A DNA stretch of 64,000 nucleotides from Phocaeicola faecalis (GCF_021730445.1 NZ_JADNRM010000001.1:85848-149847); one strand, 5' to 3'. Shown: positions 34,338-43,296, counted from the stretch's first letter. The notes: generated by a model not told the origin, from the sequence alone. Numbers and translations are program-made.

Positions 34338-36398
34338 ATGAGGTATTTATTTCCTGCCATTCTACTATTAGGTACACAAATTGCAAGTGCCCAAAGCATT
34401 CTCAAAGATAAAGACGATAAAGAATTGTCCATTTTATTGGATGAAGTGGTTGTCACGGGTACAGGCACTGAACATTATCTGAAAGATGCCCCCGTACAGA
34501 CCGAAGTCATAACCGGCAAAGCTTTGGAGCAATATCAGGCACGCAGTATAGACGATCTGCTCAGTGGCCTTAGTCCTTCACTGACCTTTCGTGACGGTGA
34601 TATGGGAAGCCATATCCAGCTGAACGGATTGAACAATGACTATATCCTGATCATGATAAATGGAAAAAGAATGAATGGTGATGTAGGAGGACAAAACGAC
34701 TTGAATCAATTAAATCCGGCCAATATAGAACGCATAGAGATTGTAAAAGGGGCCGCTTCTTCACTTTATGGCAGTGACGCGATAGCCGGCGTCATCAATA
34801 TCATAACCAAACGTAACCGCGAAAAGATGGAGCTCACCAATACATCCCGCATAGGTGAATATGGTGATATACGTCAAAGTACCAGTTTCGGCTTTAATTA
34901 TGGAAAGATAAAATCTATAACCGGCATCAATTTCCGGCATACCGACGGTTGGCGGAATACAGACCTGCAGTGGGATCAGAATCAACTGAAACCCGGCTCT
35001 ACCATGTTGACCGTAAACCGTTCTTCAAACTATACCCTGTCCGAGAACATTGAATGGCAAGTCAATCGCAAGCTGGGCCTCACGGCTGAAGGCACTTATT
35101 ATGAACGTTGGGTAATGCGTACACACGGTCCTTGGAAATACCAGACCAACGATTTTTATTATCGCAACTATACATTTGCAGTAGGAAGTAAATATAAATT
35201 AGGAAAACGGAATTATCTGACTGCAGACCTCTCGTATGGCAGATACGGCTACTTCTATGACTATAAGCTAAACGAGCATACCGATTATTTTCTGGACAAT
35301 GACCGCCATGAACGTATCACCTACTTTGCCGGTCAACGCATCAAACAGAGCATCCAGAAACAAATATTGGGCCAGATAAAAAGTGTGTTTTATCTTGGAG
35401 AGAATCATATTTTAAATGCAGGAGTCGAATATCAGTACAACCATTTGGAATCACCTCATCACATTGACGGTGACCGCGCTTCCGTTTATACATTGGCAGC
35501 TTATATACAGGAGGAATGGACAGCCAGAGAAAATCTGGTTCTGACTGCCGGGGTACGAGGAACACAACACAAGGAAACAGGATTGAATTTCAGTCCGAAA
35601 ATATCAGGACTTTATAAACCCGGAGAACATATTAATTTACGTGCTTCTTATGCCTTAGGCTACAAAGCACCCACCATTAAAGAACTTTATTATAATTATA
35701 CCGGTGTTATCGGAGGCGGTGCCCTGACTGCATATCACGGCAACACCGGTCTAAAAGCACAAACCTCACAATACGTTTCAATCGGCATTGAGTATGTAGG
35801 GCAAAAACTCCAGGCCAGTGTAACCGGATACATGAATTATCTCCACAACATGATTGAGTTGGTTGAAATTCCCGTCACTTCCGATGAAAAATTTCTTGAA
35901 GTGGAAAAGAGCAAGCAATATAAGAATCTGACAAAGGCACGTATTTATGGTATGGACTTCACCTTCAACTATCGTCCTGCAAAATCTCTCAGTATCGGTG
36001 GAGGGTATAGTTATGCCGACCCGAAAGCACAATATCCCAATGCAGGTATAGACTATATGAAATATCTTCCTATTGATGCTACTTCCAGCCATAATGCAAA
36101 TTTAAATGTCTTATGGCAACATTCATGGAAACTGTATCGTTTGGGTATCGGCATCTATGGCAGATATCAGTCTACACGCCGTTATATAAATGATAATAAT
36201 GCCGACGGATTCCAAACCTGGCGTATCAACACGGCCCACTCATTATTAAAAATGAAACGGTGGTCATTAACGATGAATGCCGGGGTAGATAATGTATTTG
36301 ACTATGTAGACCGTACTCCCTTCGGACGGAATCGTGCCACATCAACTCCCGGAAGAACTTTTTATGTCTCCGCCCTCATTAAATTCAAAAACAATTAA
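34338..36398 (+). CDS. TonB-dependent receptor, BtuB-like (second copy)
   Basis: A 686-residue outer-membrane receptor without the carboxypeptidase-D-like domain of its neighbour. The plug begins soon after the signal peptide (LDEVVVTGTGTEHYLKDAPV, then GAASSLYGSDAIAGVINII), and the barrel ends TFYVSALIKFKNN. The two receptors share motif order but are clearly diverged, so they may take up different corrinoids. The gene is under its own cobalamin riboswitch, and the chelatase-like lipoprotein gene follows after 33 bases in the same transcript. Confidence 0.9.
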   Translation: MRYLFPAILLLGTQIASAQSILKDKDDKELSILLDEVVVTGTGTEHYLKDAPVQTEVITGKALEQYQARSIDDLLSGLSPSLTFRDGDMGSHIQLNGLNNDYILIMINGKRMNGDVGGQNDLNQLNPANIERIEIVKGAASSLYGSDAIAGVINIITKRNREKMELTNTSRIGEYGDIRQSTSFGFNYGKIKSITGINFRHTDGWRNTDLQWDQNQLKPGSTMLTVNRSSNYTLSENIEWQVNRKLGLTAEGTYYERWVMRTHGPWKYQTNDFYYRNYTFAVGSKYKLGKRNYLTADLSYGRYGYFYDYKLNEHTDYFLDNDRHERITYFAGQRIKQSIQKQILGQIKSVFYLGENHILNAGVEYQYNHLESPHHIDGDRASVYTLAAYIQEEWTARENLVLTAGVRGTQHKETGLNFSPKISGLYKPGEHINLRASYALGYKAPTIKELYYNYTGVIGGGALTAYHGNTGLKAQTSQYVSIGIEYVGQKLQASVTGYMNYLHNMIELVEIPVTSDEKFLEVEKSKQYKNLTKARIYGMDFTFNYRPAKSLSIGGGYSYADPKAQYPNAGIDYMKYLPIDATSSHNANLNVLWQHSWKLYRLGIGIYGRYQSTRRYINDNNADGFQTWRINTAHSLLKMKRWSLTMNAGVDNVFDYVDRTPFGRNRATSTPGRTFYVSALIKFKNN

Positions 36399-36431
36399 TA
36401 ACCAACAATTTATAAATTAATTTTTATTCGT

Positions 36432-37628
36432 ATGAAACAATTCAAGTATTATCTGATGGCGGCTTTTGTTGCTGCCGCAGCTTGCGCAGGATTCAGCTCC
36501 TGTAGCGACAATGATGATGAAGAAAGTACTGTAAATCCTGCCGTTGATGTAGTAAACAGAACCAAGCAACACGACACAGCCATTTTGCTCTGTACTTTTG
36601 GCAGTACCTACAATGAGTCCCTGTCTGTTTATGATGATGTGATTGAGGATTTCCAGGCTAAATTCCCCAATACGGATATTTACATGTCATTTACTTCACG
36701 CACATGTATCGGACGCGTAGAAGCATCTACCGGCATAGCACGTTATGAATTGGACCAATGGCTGAAAGCAATAGGCGGCGCAGGATACAAACGTGTAGCC
36801 GTACAGTCATTGCACGTAATTCCGGGCGAAGAATATCTTTCATTGATGAATACCGATATAAAAAAATACTTTATGATTCAATGGTATCCGCATATTGATG
36901 TACTGAAAGGTGCCAACCTTCTTTCCAGTGCAGAAGATACGAAAGAGGTAGCAAAGATACTTTACAAGCATTATGAATCTAAATTGGCAGACAAGAACAG
37001 CATCGTGCTTCTAATGGGACACGGTAATCCGGATGAGAATTACAATGCTAACACAAAGTATTCTGAAATGGAAAAAGCTTTGCAGGGACTGGCAGCCAAT
37101 AACAATATCTTTGTAGGTACTGTAGATTATGGTGACATGCTTTTCTTCCCGAAAGAAATAGAGGAAGAACCGGTGAATAGAATTCCTGTAGAAGGATTTG
37201 ACAAAACCAAATATCCCGACTGTATGTATTCTAAGGTGATGAACTATTGCGAAAAGAACGGTCTGAACCCATCAGAAGTGAAAGTTTATCTTGCACCTTT
37301 CATGTCAATTGCCGGTGACCATGCCCACAACGACCTTTGGGGATTGGAAGCGATGGCCGAAGGCGATGATGTAAGCAGTGTGGAGATTAATACAAATGAA
37401 TACAGCTGGCGCGAACGCTTGGAGAAATTAGGATTCAAAGTAGACAGAACATTCGAAAGCCACCCGATAGATCAAGCCGGAGCTGATCACGGTATTAAAG
37501 ACGGATGTAATATGAAACCTCTTGGCAGTTATCCTGAGATTCGCCAAATCTGGGTAAACCATTTATATGAAAACTGGAATGACGACAGTGCATGGGAGAA
37601 TGGTGAAGGCTATCAGCCGGAAGCATAA
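36432..37628 (+). CDS. cbiK: Exported CbiK-like sirohydrochlorin cobaltochelatase, lipoprotein
   Basis: A 398-residue protein with a lipoprotein signal (Cys24 in GFSSCSDND), so it sits in the periplasm or at the surface, while the usual CbiK is cytoplasmic. The CbiK signature residues are kept: H128 in SLHVIPGEEY, H197 in LMGHGNP, and H297/H299 in AGDHAHNDL. Between GTVDYG and VEGFDK (about residues 231-256) the protein has an insertion compared with the short GTVEGY loop I expect. The family inserts Co, Fe or Ni into sirohydrochlorin. Cotranscription with a riboswitch-controlled TonB receptor suggests a role in handling tetrapyrroles or cobalt during uptake. Confidence 0.87.
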   Translation: MKQFKYYLMAAFVAAAACAGFSSCSDNDDEESTVNPAVDVVNRTKQHDTAILLCTFGSTYNESLSVYDDVIEDFQAKFPNTDIYMSFTSRTCIGRVEASTGIARYELDQWLKAIGGAGYKRVAVQSLHVIPGEEYLSLMNTDIKKYFMIQWYPHIDVLKGANLLSSAEDTKEVAKILYKHYESKLADKNSIVLLMGHGNPDENYNANTKYSEMEKALQGLAANNNIFVGTVDYGDMLFFPKEIEEEPVNRIPVEGFDKTKYPDCMYSKVMNYCEKNGLNPSEVKVYLAPFMSIAGDHAHNDLWGLEAMAEGDDVSSVEINTNEYSWRERLEKLGFKVDRTFESHPIDQAGADHGIKDGCNMKPLGSYPEIRQIWVNHLYENWNDDSAWENGEGYQPEA

Positions 37629-37646
37629 CCTACTTCATATATTCAT

Positions 37647-37760
37647 TTGAAAAGGAGATGTGTCGAAACTCCCCTTTTATCGAAGTCACCCTCGCCACAA
37701 CTATCTGTGGCGAGGGTGACTTTTAGGTTATGAGCGTTTCGACACACCCTCTTTTTCAAA
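37647..37760. terminator. Double-stem bidirectional terminator between cbiK and nrdG
   Basis: The outer arms around TGTGTCGAAAC (37659-37669) and GTTTCGACACA (37736-37746) extend to about 23 bp with few mismatches. The inner arms GTCACCCTCGCCACA (37685-37699) and TGTGGCGAGGGTGAC (37706-37720) are perfect. CTTTTT follows on the plus strand and a CTCCTTTTC run on the minus strand. The right arm overlaps the nrdG stop codon. Confidence 0.75.
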
Positions 37761-38223
37761 TACGCCAAAACCGGTAGGTAATATCTTTCATCTCATCCCC
37801 CACTCTTCTGTATAAATGCTGATTGGTATCAGGAGATTTCAAGCCACCCAACCTTTCAATATACGGTCCCAACTTTATATATTCAAAGTTCTGAACGGAA
37901 AGACCTTCCGGCAATTCATTCTTCCCCGAATACCAGCCCACCTTTACCAAAGCGATAGACTGCCGATGAAGAAAGCCTGCCAAACTTTCCACTTCGAAAG
38001 GTTCGGCATCGCCTCCCATAAAACAGACGCAAGTCACCGCCTTTCCATACTTCTGTAAAAGGCGGCCAAGACTTTCTTCTGTCAAAGGTTCTCCTACATC
38101 TTCCAACAAATGAGGGCTATGACAGCCCTTGCATCTGTTGGGACAGTTAGAGAGATTGATCGCTAGAGTGACTTCATCCGGAATTTCTTGAAATACGATG
38201 TCATAATCAACGTAACGGAGCAT
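37756..38223 (-). CDS. nrdG: Anaerobic ribonucleoside-triphosphate reductase activating protein
   Basis: A 155-residue radical-SAM activase. The Fe-S cysteines are in NCPNRCKGCHSPHL (C27, C31, C34: CxxxCxxC), and the glycine-rich SAM contact is CFMGGDAEPFE. It makes the glycyl radical on NrdD. Its start overlaps the end of nrdD by 17 bases, so the two are translationally coupled, and the pair is downstream of cobalamin riboswitch 3. Confidence 0.92.
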   Translation of the reverse strand: MLRYVDYDIVFQEIPDEVTLAINLSNCPNRCKGCHSPHLLEDVGEPLTEESLGRLLQKYGKAVTCVCFMGGDAEPFEVESLAGFLHRQSIALVKVGWYSGKNELPEGLSVQNFEYIKLGPYIERLGGLKSPDTNQHLYRRVGDEMKDITYRFWRI

Positions 38224-40300
38224 AATATCTTTGCGCAGCCTCCTTCTGCCTTGCCTGAGAAAAATTACTGATCCGCTTCATATACCCGATAACACGTGTC
38301 AGATAATCCACATTCCGACTATGACATTCGGGACATTCATGCAAGTATCTCTTATCAATATGCTTACATTCATTGCAAATAGTATTCGGTATATTAAATG
38401 TAAAGTAATTACAGCCTTCTGTAGCGGCAACTCTAAGTAACTGTCTGTATTGCTCTTTGCTAAGGTGTTCTTCCAGATTCATGTGCAAAGCCGAGCCTCC
38501 CGTCAAATGCTCTATATAGCGGCGTCCATGCAGACGGAATTTATCGACAATATTCAACGACTTGTCTTCTACAATATAGAAGTAACTGTTATAGCATTCG
38601 CGGAATGTCTGGAATCCCGCTTCTTTATCCCATTTGGCATGCTTCACTCCCACATTCTCAGCAGGAATCATTTCGCAATTGAACAAAACATCCTTTGTAC
38701 GGTACTTCTTATTATATCGTTCAATCATTCCTAAAATTTCCTGCACAAACGCCTCATACTTAGGATTATCACTGATTTCAATACCCATGAATTGCGCTGC
38801 TTCTACCAAACCATTCACGCCGATAGTCAGATATTGGCGGCTCATATTGATGTAACCGGCATCAAACAAAGGCAACATACCTTTCGACTGCAACTGTTTC
38901 AGGTTCTCATTATAAGCCAACTGTACTTTATGCACCAAATCGACCACTTCTTCCAAAAAGAACGGATAAAGGATGCCGGATTTTACTGCATGCTGGATAC
39001 AACGGTTCAGATTGATAGTCAGCACACTCTTTGAGCCTGTAGAAACCCCACCCGCTCCCAAAGTATAGCTGAAACCATTGTCTTGTATCTCATTGCGAAG
39101 GCGACAGCAACTGCTTAAAGAATCCGCATTATCACTCATATAAGTAAAGAAAGAATGACCTTCGGCATACATCTCGGCCGTAAAGTCACCATATTCCTTA
39201 TCTAATACATCACCGTCTTTAGTCAAAAGCGCCATTGTTTCTACAGGAAAAGTCAAAACAGTACGCGTGCGTTCCTTATTAAACCATTTCATGAAACGTT
39301 TCTGCAACCAACTTAGCGAATTCCAGTCCGGTTGGCTTCCATCGGGAAAAAAGAAGTTGCCGAAAAGACTTTCAAAGTAATACTTGTCATAATAAGCTAC
39401 ATTCCAAAAGACCGCCTGAAAATTACGCGCCCCTGTAGGCTGGTTGATAGAATAGACTATTTGCTCGAAACAGTCGGTAATAATCTTGTCTATTGTTCTT
39501 CGCTTGGTAGACAAATCGACTATTTTATCCGAATGCATATAATAATCCTGTCCATATTCCAGACCTATGAAATAATTCATATACATCAAGAACTCCGGAG
39601 TGGCACAGGCGCCGCTCAACATGCTGGATACAATAAAAACCATATTGATGAACCCACCACAGAAAGATTTCAGGTTAGTGGGAGCCGTAGAGTTACCTCC
39701 CACTGCCATTGTCCCATTATTCAACCAAGGATACATAGTAATGCTGGCACAATAATTGGCCAGATTGGTTTCATCATTTTTATAAATAAAGTGATGATTC
39801 AGAAGTTCCAGATAACGGTCGGACAGTTCCTTTCCATACATGTCTTTCAAACGGTCGGTCAACAGACGACGGTTGAGACGAATGAAATTTGATTTGGGTA
39901 ACTCCCCTATCAGTGTAGCAATATTCTTATTCTCCACATTGGCATTCGCATCATATTTACTGCCGGTTGCCGGATTGGAAGCATCACAATAGTCAAGCAA
40001 AAACTTCAGTTTATCCCTCACCTCACGATCCTCCAAATGTTTCTGGCGATACAACATATACGCCTTGGCAACACTGTAATAATGTTCGGCCATCAAAGCC
40101 ACCTCCACCTGATTCTGGATTTCTTCCACACTCGTCCCATCGCTGACACTCACGCGACTCAATACAGTAGTAATCACCTCCTGAGTAGCAAAACTTCCTA
40201 CTGACAAAAATGCTTTGGCTATCGCATTTTTAATTTTATCAAGAGAGAAAGCTTCTTTTTTACCATCTCTCTTAATAATAAAGACCTCTGAATTAATCAT
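38207..40300 (-). CDS. nrdD: Anaerobic (class III) ribonucleoside-triphosphate reductase
   Basis: A 697-residue enzyme. The N-terminal ATP-cone (VFIIKRDGKKEAFSLDKI) controls overall activity. The C-terminus has the zinc Cys4 site (CNEC and CPEC) and the radical glycine in TRVIGYMKR, about G672. It reduces NTPs to dNTPs without oxygen and without B12. The transcript starts near 40635 and runs through a cobalamin riboswitch with about 140 nt between aptamer and ATG, so it is probably made only when B12 is scarce. Confidence 0.95.
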   Translation of the reverse strand: MINSEVFIIKRDGKKEAFSLDKIKNAIAKAFLSVGSFATQEVITTVLSRVSVSDGTSVEEIQNQVEVALMAEHYYSVAKAYMLYRQKHLEDREVRDKLKFLLDYCDASNPATGSKYDANANVENKNIATLIGELPKSNFIRLNRRLLTDRLKDMYGKELSDRYLELLNHHFIYKNDETNLANYCASITMYPWLNNGTMAVGGNSTAPTNLKSFCGGFINMVFIVSSMLSGACATPEFLMYMNYFIGLEYGQDYYMHSDKIVDLSTKRRTIDKIITDCFEQIVYSINQPTGARNFQAVFWNVAYYDKYYFESLFGNFFFPDGSQPDWNSLSWLQKRFMKWFNKERTRTVLTFPVETMALLTKDGDVLDKEYGDFTAEMYAEGHSFFTYMSDNADSLSSCCRLRNEIQDNGFSYTLGAGGVSTGSKSVLTINLNRCIQHAVKSGILYPFFLEEVVDLVHKVQLAYNENLKQLQSKGMLPLFDAGYINMSRQYLTIGVNGLVEAAQFMGIEISDNPKYEAFVQEILGMIERYNKKYRTKDVLFNCEMIPAENVGVKHAKWDKEAGFQTFRECYNSYFYIVEDKSLNIVDKFRLHGRRYIEHLTGGSALHMNLEEHLSKEQYRQLLRVAATEGCNYFTFNIPNTICNECKHIDKRYLHECPECHSRNVDYLTRVIGYMKRISNFSQARQKEAAQRYYAPLR

Positions 40301-40439
40301 ACTTATAAATTAAGGTTATACAAAACACACATTATTCAATATAAGTCTTTCACACACGACAATTCATGGAAACCAGTAATAAAATGGATCAGTATGATTC
40401 GTTCTATCGCCTTTCACCCGAAAGCCTTGAATGATATAA

Positions 40440-40632
40440 ACAATAACGGCAGGTCTTCTGACTCGTTTCCGTTGTAACGCCTTCCCGGTTCTCACAACAA
40501 CCAGTGGCTAAGAATGTCACAACACTTCCTCACATGATGGAGGATAAAACTTACAGCTACGGGGATAGTTCCTGACTTGCACAGGATTCCCTTTTAATTC
40601 CGTTTCACGCTGACGGCTAATCCGGAAACCGA
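40440..40632 (-). promoter_or_regulatory. Cobalamin riboswitch 3, upstream of nrdDG
   Basis: Read on the minus strand, the landmarks appear in order: AAAAGGGAATCCTGTGCAAG, CAGGAACTATCCCCGTAGCT, GTAAG, GCCACTGG, CGGGAAGGCG and GTCAGAAGACCTGCCG. The aptamer ends about 140 nt before the nrdD ATG, and no other gene lies between. I see nothing else on the minus strand that it could control. Confidence 0.92.
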
Positions 40633-40641
40633 TATCACTGG

Positions 40642-40649
40642 CAAAGTTA
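40642..40649 (-). promoter_or_regulatory. -7 element (TAACTTTG) of the nrdDG transcript
   Basis: The reverse strand reads TAACTTTG just upstream of riboswitch 3. Confidence 0.6.
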
Positions 40650-40741
40650 GGAATTAAATCAATAAAGCAACCGGAAAAAGAAAAAAAACTTCGGGCATCA
40701 CTTTTTTCATCTTTTCCGCTTCGTTTAATTATAAAATCCAT

Positions 40742-40749
40742 TATCTTTG
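40742..40749 (+). promoter_or_regulatory. -7 element (TATCTTTG) of the riboswitch 4 transcript
   Basis: TATCTTTG lies just upstream of riboswitch 4 and about 93 bp from the divergent nrdDG -7 element. Confidence 0.6.
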
Positions 40750-40754
40750 TCCCG

Positions 40755-40935
40755 AATTGGTTTCGAATAGACTTCTCTGCTATTCGGATTAAAAGGGAAT
40801 CGGGTGTAAATCCCGGACAGTCCCGCTGCTGTGAAGCTCTGCTGGAATCTTGAAAAAAAACCTTTGCCACTGATGTGACAATCCTCATGTCGGGAAGGCT
40901 TCAAGATAAGGAGTCAGTCAGAAGACCTGCCATTC
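40755..40935 (+). promoter_or_regulatory. Cobalamin riboswitch 4, upstream of the CWC-transporter unit
   Basis: The landmarks in order are AAAAGGGAATCGGGTGTAAA, AATCCCGGACAGTCCCGCTG, CTGTGAAG, GCCACTGATG, CGGGAAGGCTTC and AGTCAGAAGACCTGCCA. A GAATAG/CTATTC helix near 40764-40785 forms part of the 5' arm region. It is back to back with riboswitch 3, so one short intergenic region sends out two B12-sensing leaders. Confidence 0.92.
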
Positions 40936-41018
40936 ATTAAAGGCTGTTTTTACTCGTGGGATTAGGAAAGCAGTACGAAAGGAAATAAGGAAATAAAAAA
41001 ATTATGGGAGGAATGCCT

Positions 41019-41264
41019 ATGAAAAAGGTATGTCCACGTTGTGGTGCAACATTTGATTGTATGCACAATGATATTTTATTGTGCCATTGCGCAACGGTCC
41101 GACTGGATGCTCTGCAACGCACCTATTTAATGGAGAATTATTCCGATTGCCTGTGCCATGACTGCCTGAAGACCGTCAAGGCCAGTTTCTATGCCTGCGA
41201 AATTAACCCCCATTATAATAAGAAGAAAGATGATAAAGAAAGTATTGATTGCCAACAGAGGTGA
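41019..41264 (+). CDS. Cysteine-rich CWC-family protein
   Basis: About 81 residues from the ATG at 41019, which follows a GGGAGG (41006-41011) at suitable spacing; in-frame ATGs at 41004 and 41013 are less well placed. The cysteines are grouped as [17 protein letters not shown] and [10 protein letters not shown], the pattern of the cysteine-rich CWC family, probably a zinc or Fe-S site. The function is unknown. It is the first gene of the riboswitch 4 transcript, and its end overlaps the start of the biotin-carboxylase fragment by 35 bases. Confidence 0.8.
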   Translation: MKKVCPRCGATFDCMHNDILLCHCATVRLDALQRTYLMENYSDCLCHDCLKTVKASFYACEINPHYNKKKDDKESIDCQQR

Positions 41265-41577
41265 AATAGCCTTACGTGTAATGCGTTCCTGCCGAGAAAT
41301 GGGCATACGGACTGTTGCTGTCTTTTCAGAAGCCGACCGCACTTCTCACCATGTGATGTATGCTGACGAGGCCTACCCTATAGGTCCGGCTATAGCCAGG
41401 GAAAGCTATTTGAATATCAATAAAAAGCAACAAGAACCAAAGCAGTCCACCCAAAAAGCACGGCAATATGCCGGTGTAATTGTTCAATGTGTGTATCCCC
41501 GCAGAAGTGATTTCTCCGGGGATACTTTTACCGGCCTGCATGACAGGTGGAGTTTTAAATATACAATAAAGACTTGA
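41230..41577 (+). pseudogene. Truncated biotin carboxylase (accC/pycA-type) N-terminal fragment
   Basis: From the ATG at 41230 the first 60 or so residues are a clear biotin carboxylase N-terminus ([20 protein letters not shown], then [18 protein letters not shown]). After that the frame loses all similarity; the expected IHPGYGFLSEN motif and the ATP-grasp domain are absent, and the frame ends at 41577. About 390 codons are missing. The most likely reading is a deletion that left the start of a B12-controlled acyl-CoA carboxylase gene in the operon. A small stable N-terminal protein is less likely. Confidence 0.75.
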
Positions 41578-41607
41578 TTAAAAAAATAAATATAATCTTT
41601 TGATGCT

Positions 41608-43296
41608 ATGGAACTTCTTGAAAACCTTTTTGAAGGATATCCCAACCTTTGGGGTGGCGGTGTGGCCCACTCCGTACTTATTCTGTCACTGGTTATCGCC
41701 TTTGGCATTATGCTGGGTAAAATAAAGATATCCGGCATTTCACTTGGTGTCACATGGATTCTTTTTGTCGGTATCGTATTCGGTCATTTCAATCTGAATC
41801 TGGATGAGCATCTGCTGCATTTTCTAAAAGAATTCGGTCTTATCCTGTTCGTCTATTCCATTGGTTTGCAGGTGGGGCCCGGTTTCTTCTCAGCCTTTAA
41901 GAAAGGAGGATTTACGCTGAACATGTTGGCCATGGGTGCTATTTTTACCAGTGTAATCATTACTATTATCTTGCATTTCACTACCGGAACCCCCATCACC
42001 ACCATGGTGGGCATCCTCTCCGGTGCCGTAACCAATACTCCCGGCCTTGGTGCAGCCCAACAGGCCAACAGTGATTTAAACGGGATAGATGCACCGGAAA
42101 TTGCAATGGGATATGCTGTTGCCTATCCCTTGGGTGTGGTTGGTGCCATCCTTTCTTTACTGGCACTGAAATACATTCTCAACATCAAAACGCCCCAAGA
42201 AGAAGCCGATGCCGAAAAAGGATTGGGACATTTACAGGAACTGACCGTACGCCCCGTTACATTAGAGATAAAAAATGAAGCAATACACGGGAAGGCCATT
42301 AAGGAAATACGTCCTTTGGTAAACCGCAACTTCGTCATTTCGCGCATACGCCATCATGACGGACAGCAGGAAGTGGAACTGGTAAATTCAGAAACGGTAT
42401 TACATATTGATGACAAGATTCTGGTTATCTCGAACCCGATTGACATTGAGGCGATTACTGTGTTTTTCGGCAAACAGGTAGAGATGGAATGGGAACAACT
42501 AAATACGAAACTCATCTCACGCCGCATCTTGATTACAAAGCCTGAGCTAAATGGAAAGATGCTTTCACAACTTAAGATACGAAATAACTTCGGTGCGAGC
42601 ATCACCCGTATCAACCGTTCGGGAGTAGACCTTGTAGCCTCCCCACATTTACAGTTACAAATGGGCGACCGTGTTACAGTGGTAGGTAGCGAACTGGCTG
42701 TCAGTCATGCCGAAAAGGTTTTGGGAAATTCCATGAAGAGACTGAATCATCCCAATCTTATCCCCATCTTTATCGGCATCGCATTAGGGTGCATCTTGGG
42801 AAGCATTCCATTTATGTTCCCCGGCATTCCACAACCGGTCAAACTAGGTTTGGCAGGCGGTCCGCTCATTGTATCCATTCTTATCAGCCGTTTCGGGCCA
42901 CAATACAAAATGATTACATATACCACCATGAGCGCCAATCTGATGATCAGGGAAATCGGAATCTCTTTGTTCCTTGCCTGTGTGGGCCTTGGAGCCGGAA
43001 AAGATTTTATAGAAACGATTGTCAATGAAGGCGGTTATATCTGGATTGCCTATGGAGCCCTTATTACAGTAGTACCTCTCTTGCTGATGGGAGTCATCGG
43101 ACGATATATATGCAAGCTGAACTATTATACCCTCATCGGTGTATTATCAGGGGCGAACACCAATCCGCCTGCCCTCGCCTACTCCAATGACCTGACCTCA
43201 TGTGACGCTCCGGCCGTGGGATATGCCACTGTATATCCGCTTGCCATGTTCCTGCGCGTGCTTACGGCTCAATTGTTGATTCTTTCATTAGGTTAA
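41608..43296 (+). CDS. YidE/YbjL/AspT-type transporter with two RCK_C domains
   Basis: A 562-residue inner-membrane protein. Two blocks of membrane helices (about residues 15-190 and 385-560) each carry the family repeat with a GxxSGAVTNTPGLGAAQ or GVLSGANTNPPALAYS motif. Between them lie two TrkA-C/RCK_C cytosolic domains (HGKAIKEIRPLVNRNFVISR and NGKMLSQLKIRNNFGASITR). The family includes aspartate:alanine antiporters; most members have no known substrate. It is under cobalamin riboswitch 4, so B12-linked transport of a metabolite or of cobalt-related cargo is possible. The start is 30 bases after the carboxylase fragment. Confidence 0.87.
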   Translation: MELLENLFEGYPNLWGGGVAHSVLILSLVIAFGIMLGKIKISGISLGVTWILFVGIVFGHFNLNLDEHLLHFLKEFGLILFVYSIGLQVGPGFFSAFKKGGFTLNMLAMGAIFTSVIITIILHFTTGTPITTMVGILSGAVTNTPGLGAAQQANSDLNGIDAPEIAMGYAVAYPLGVVGAILSLLALKYILNIKTPQEEADAEKGLGHLQELTVRPVTLEIKNEAIHGKAIKEIRPLVNRNFVISRIRHHDGQQEVELVNSETVLHIDDKILVISNPIDIEAITVFFGKQVEMEWEQLNTKLISRRILITKPELNGKMLSQLKIRNNFGASITRINRSGVDLVASPHLQLQMGDRVTVVGSELAVSHAEKVLGNSMKRLNHPNLIPIFIGIALGCILGSIPFMFPGIPQPVKLGLAGGPLIVSILISRFGPQYKMITYTTMSANLMIREIGISLFLACVGLGAGKDFIETIVNEGGYIWIAYGALITVVPLLLMGVIGRYICKLNYYTLIGVLSGANTNPPALAYSNDLTSCDAPAVGYATVYPLAMFLRVLTAQLLILSLG

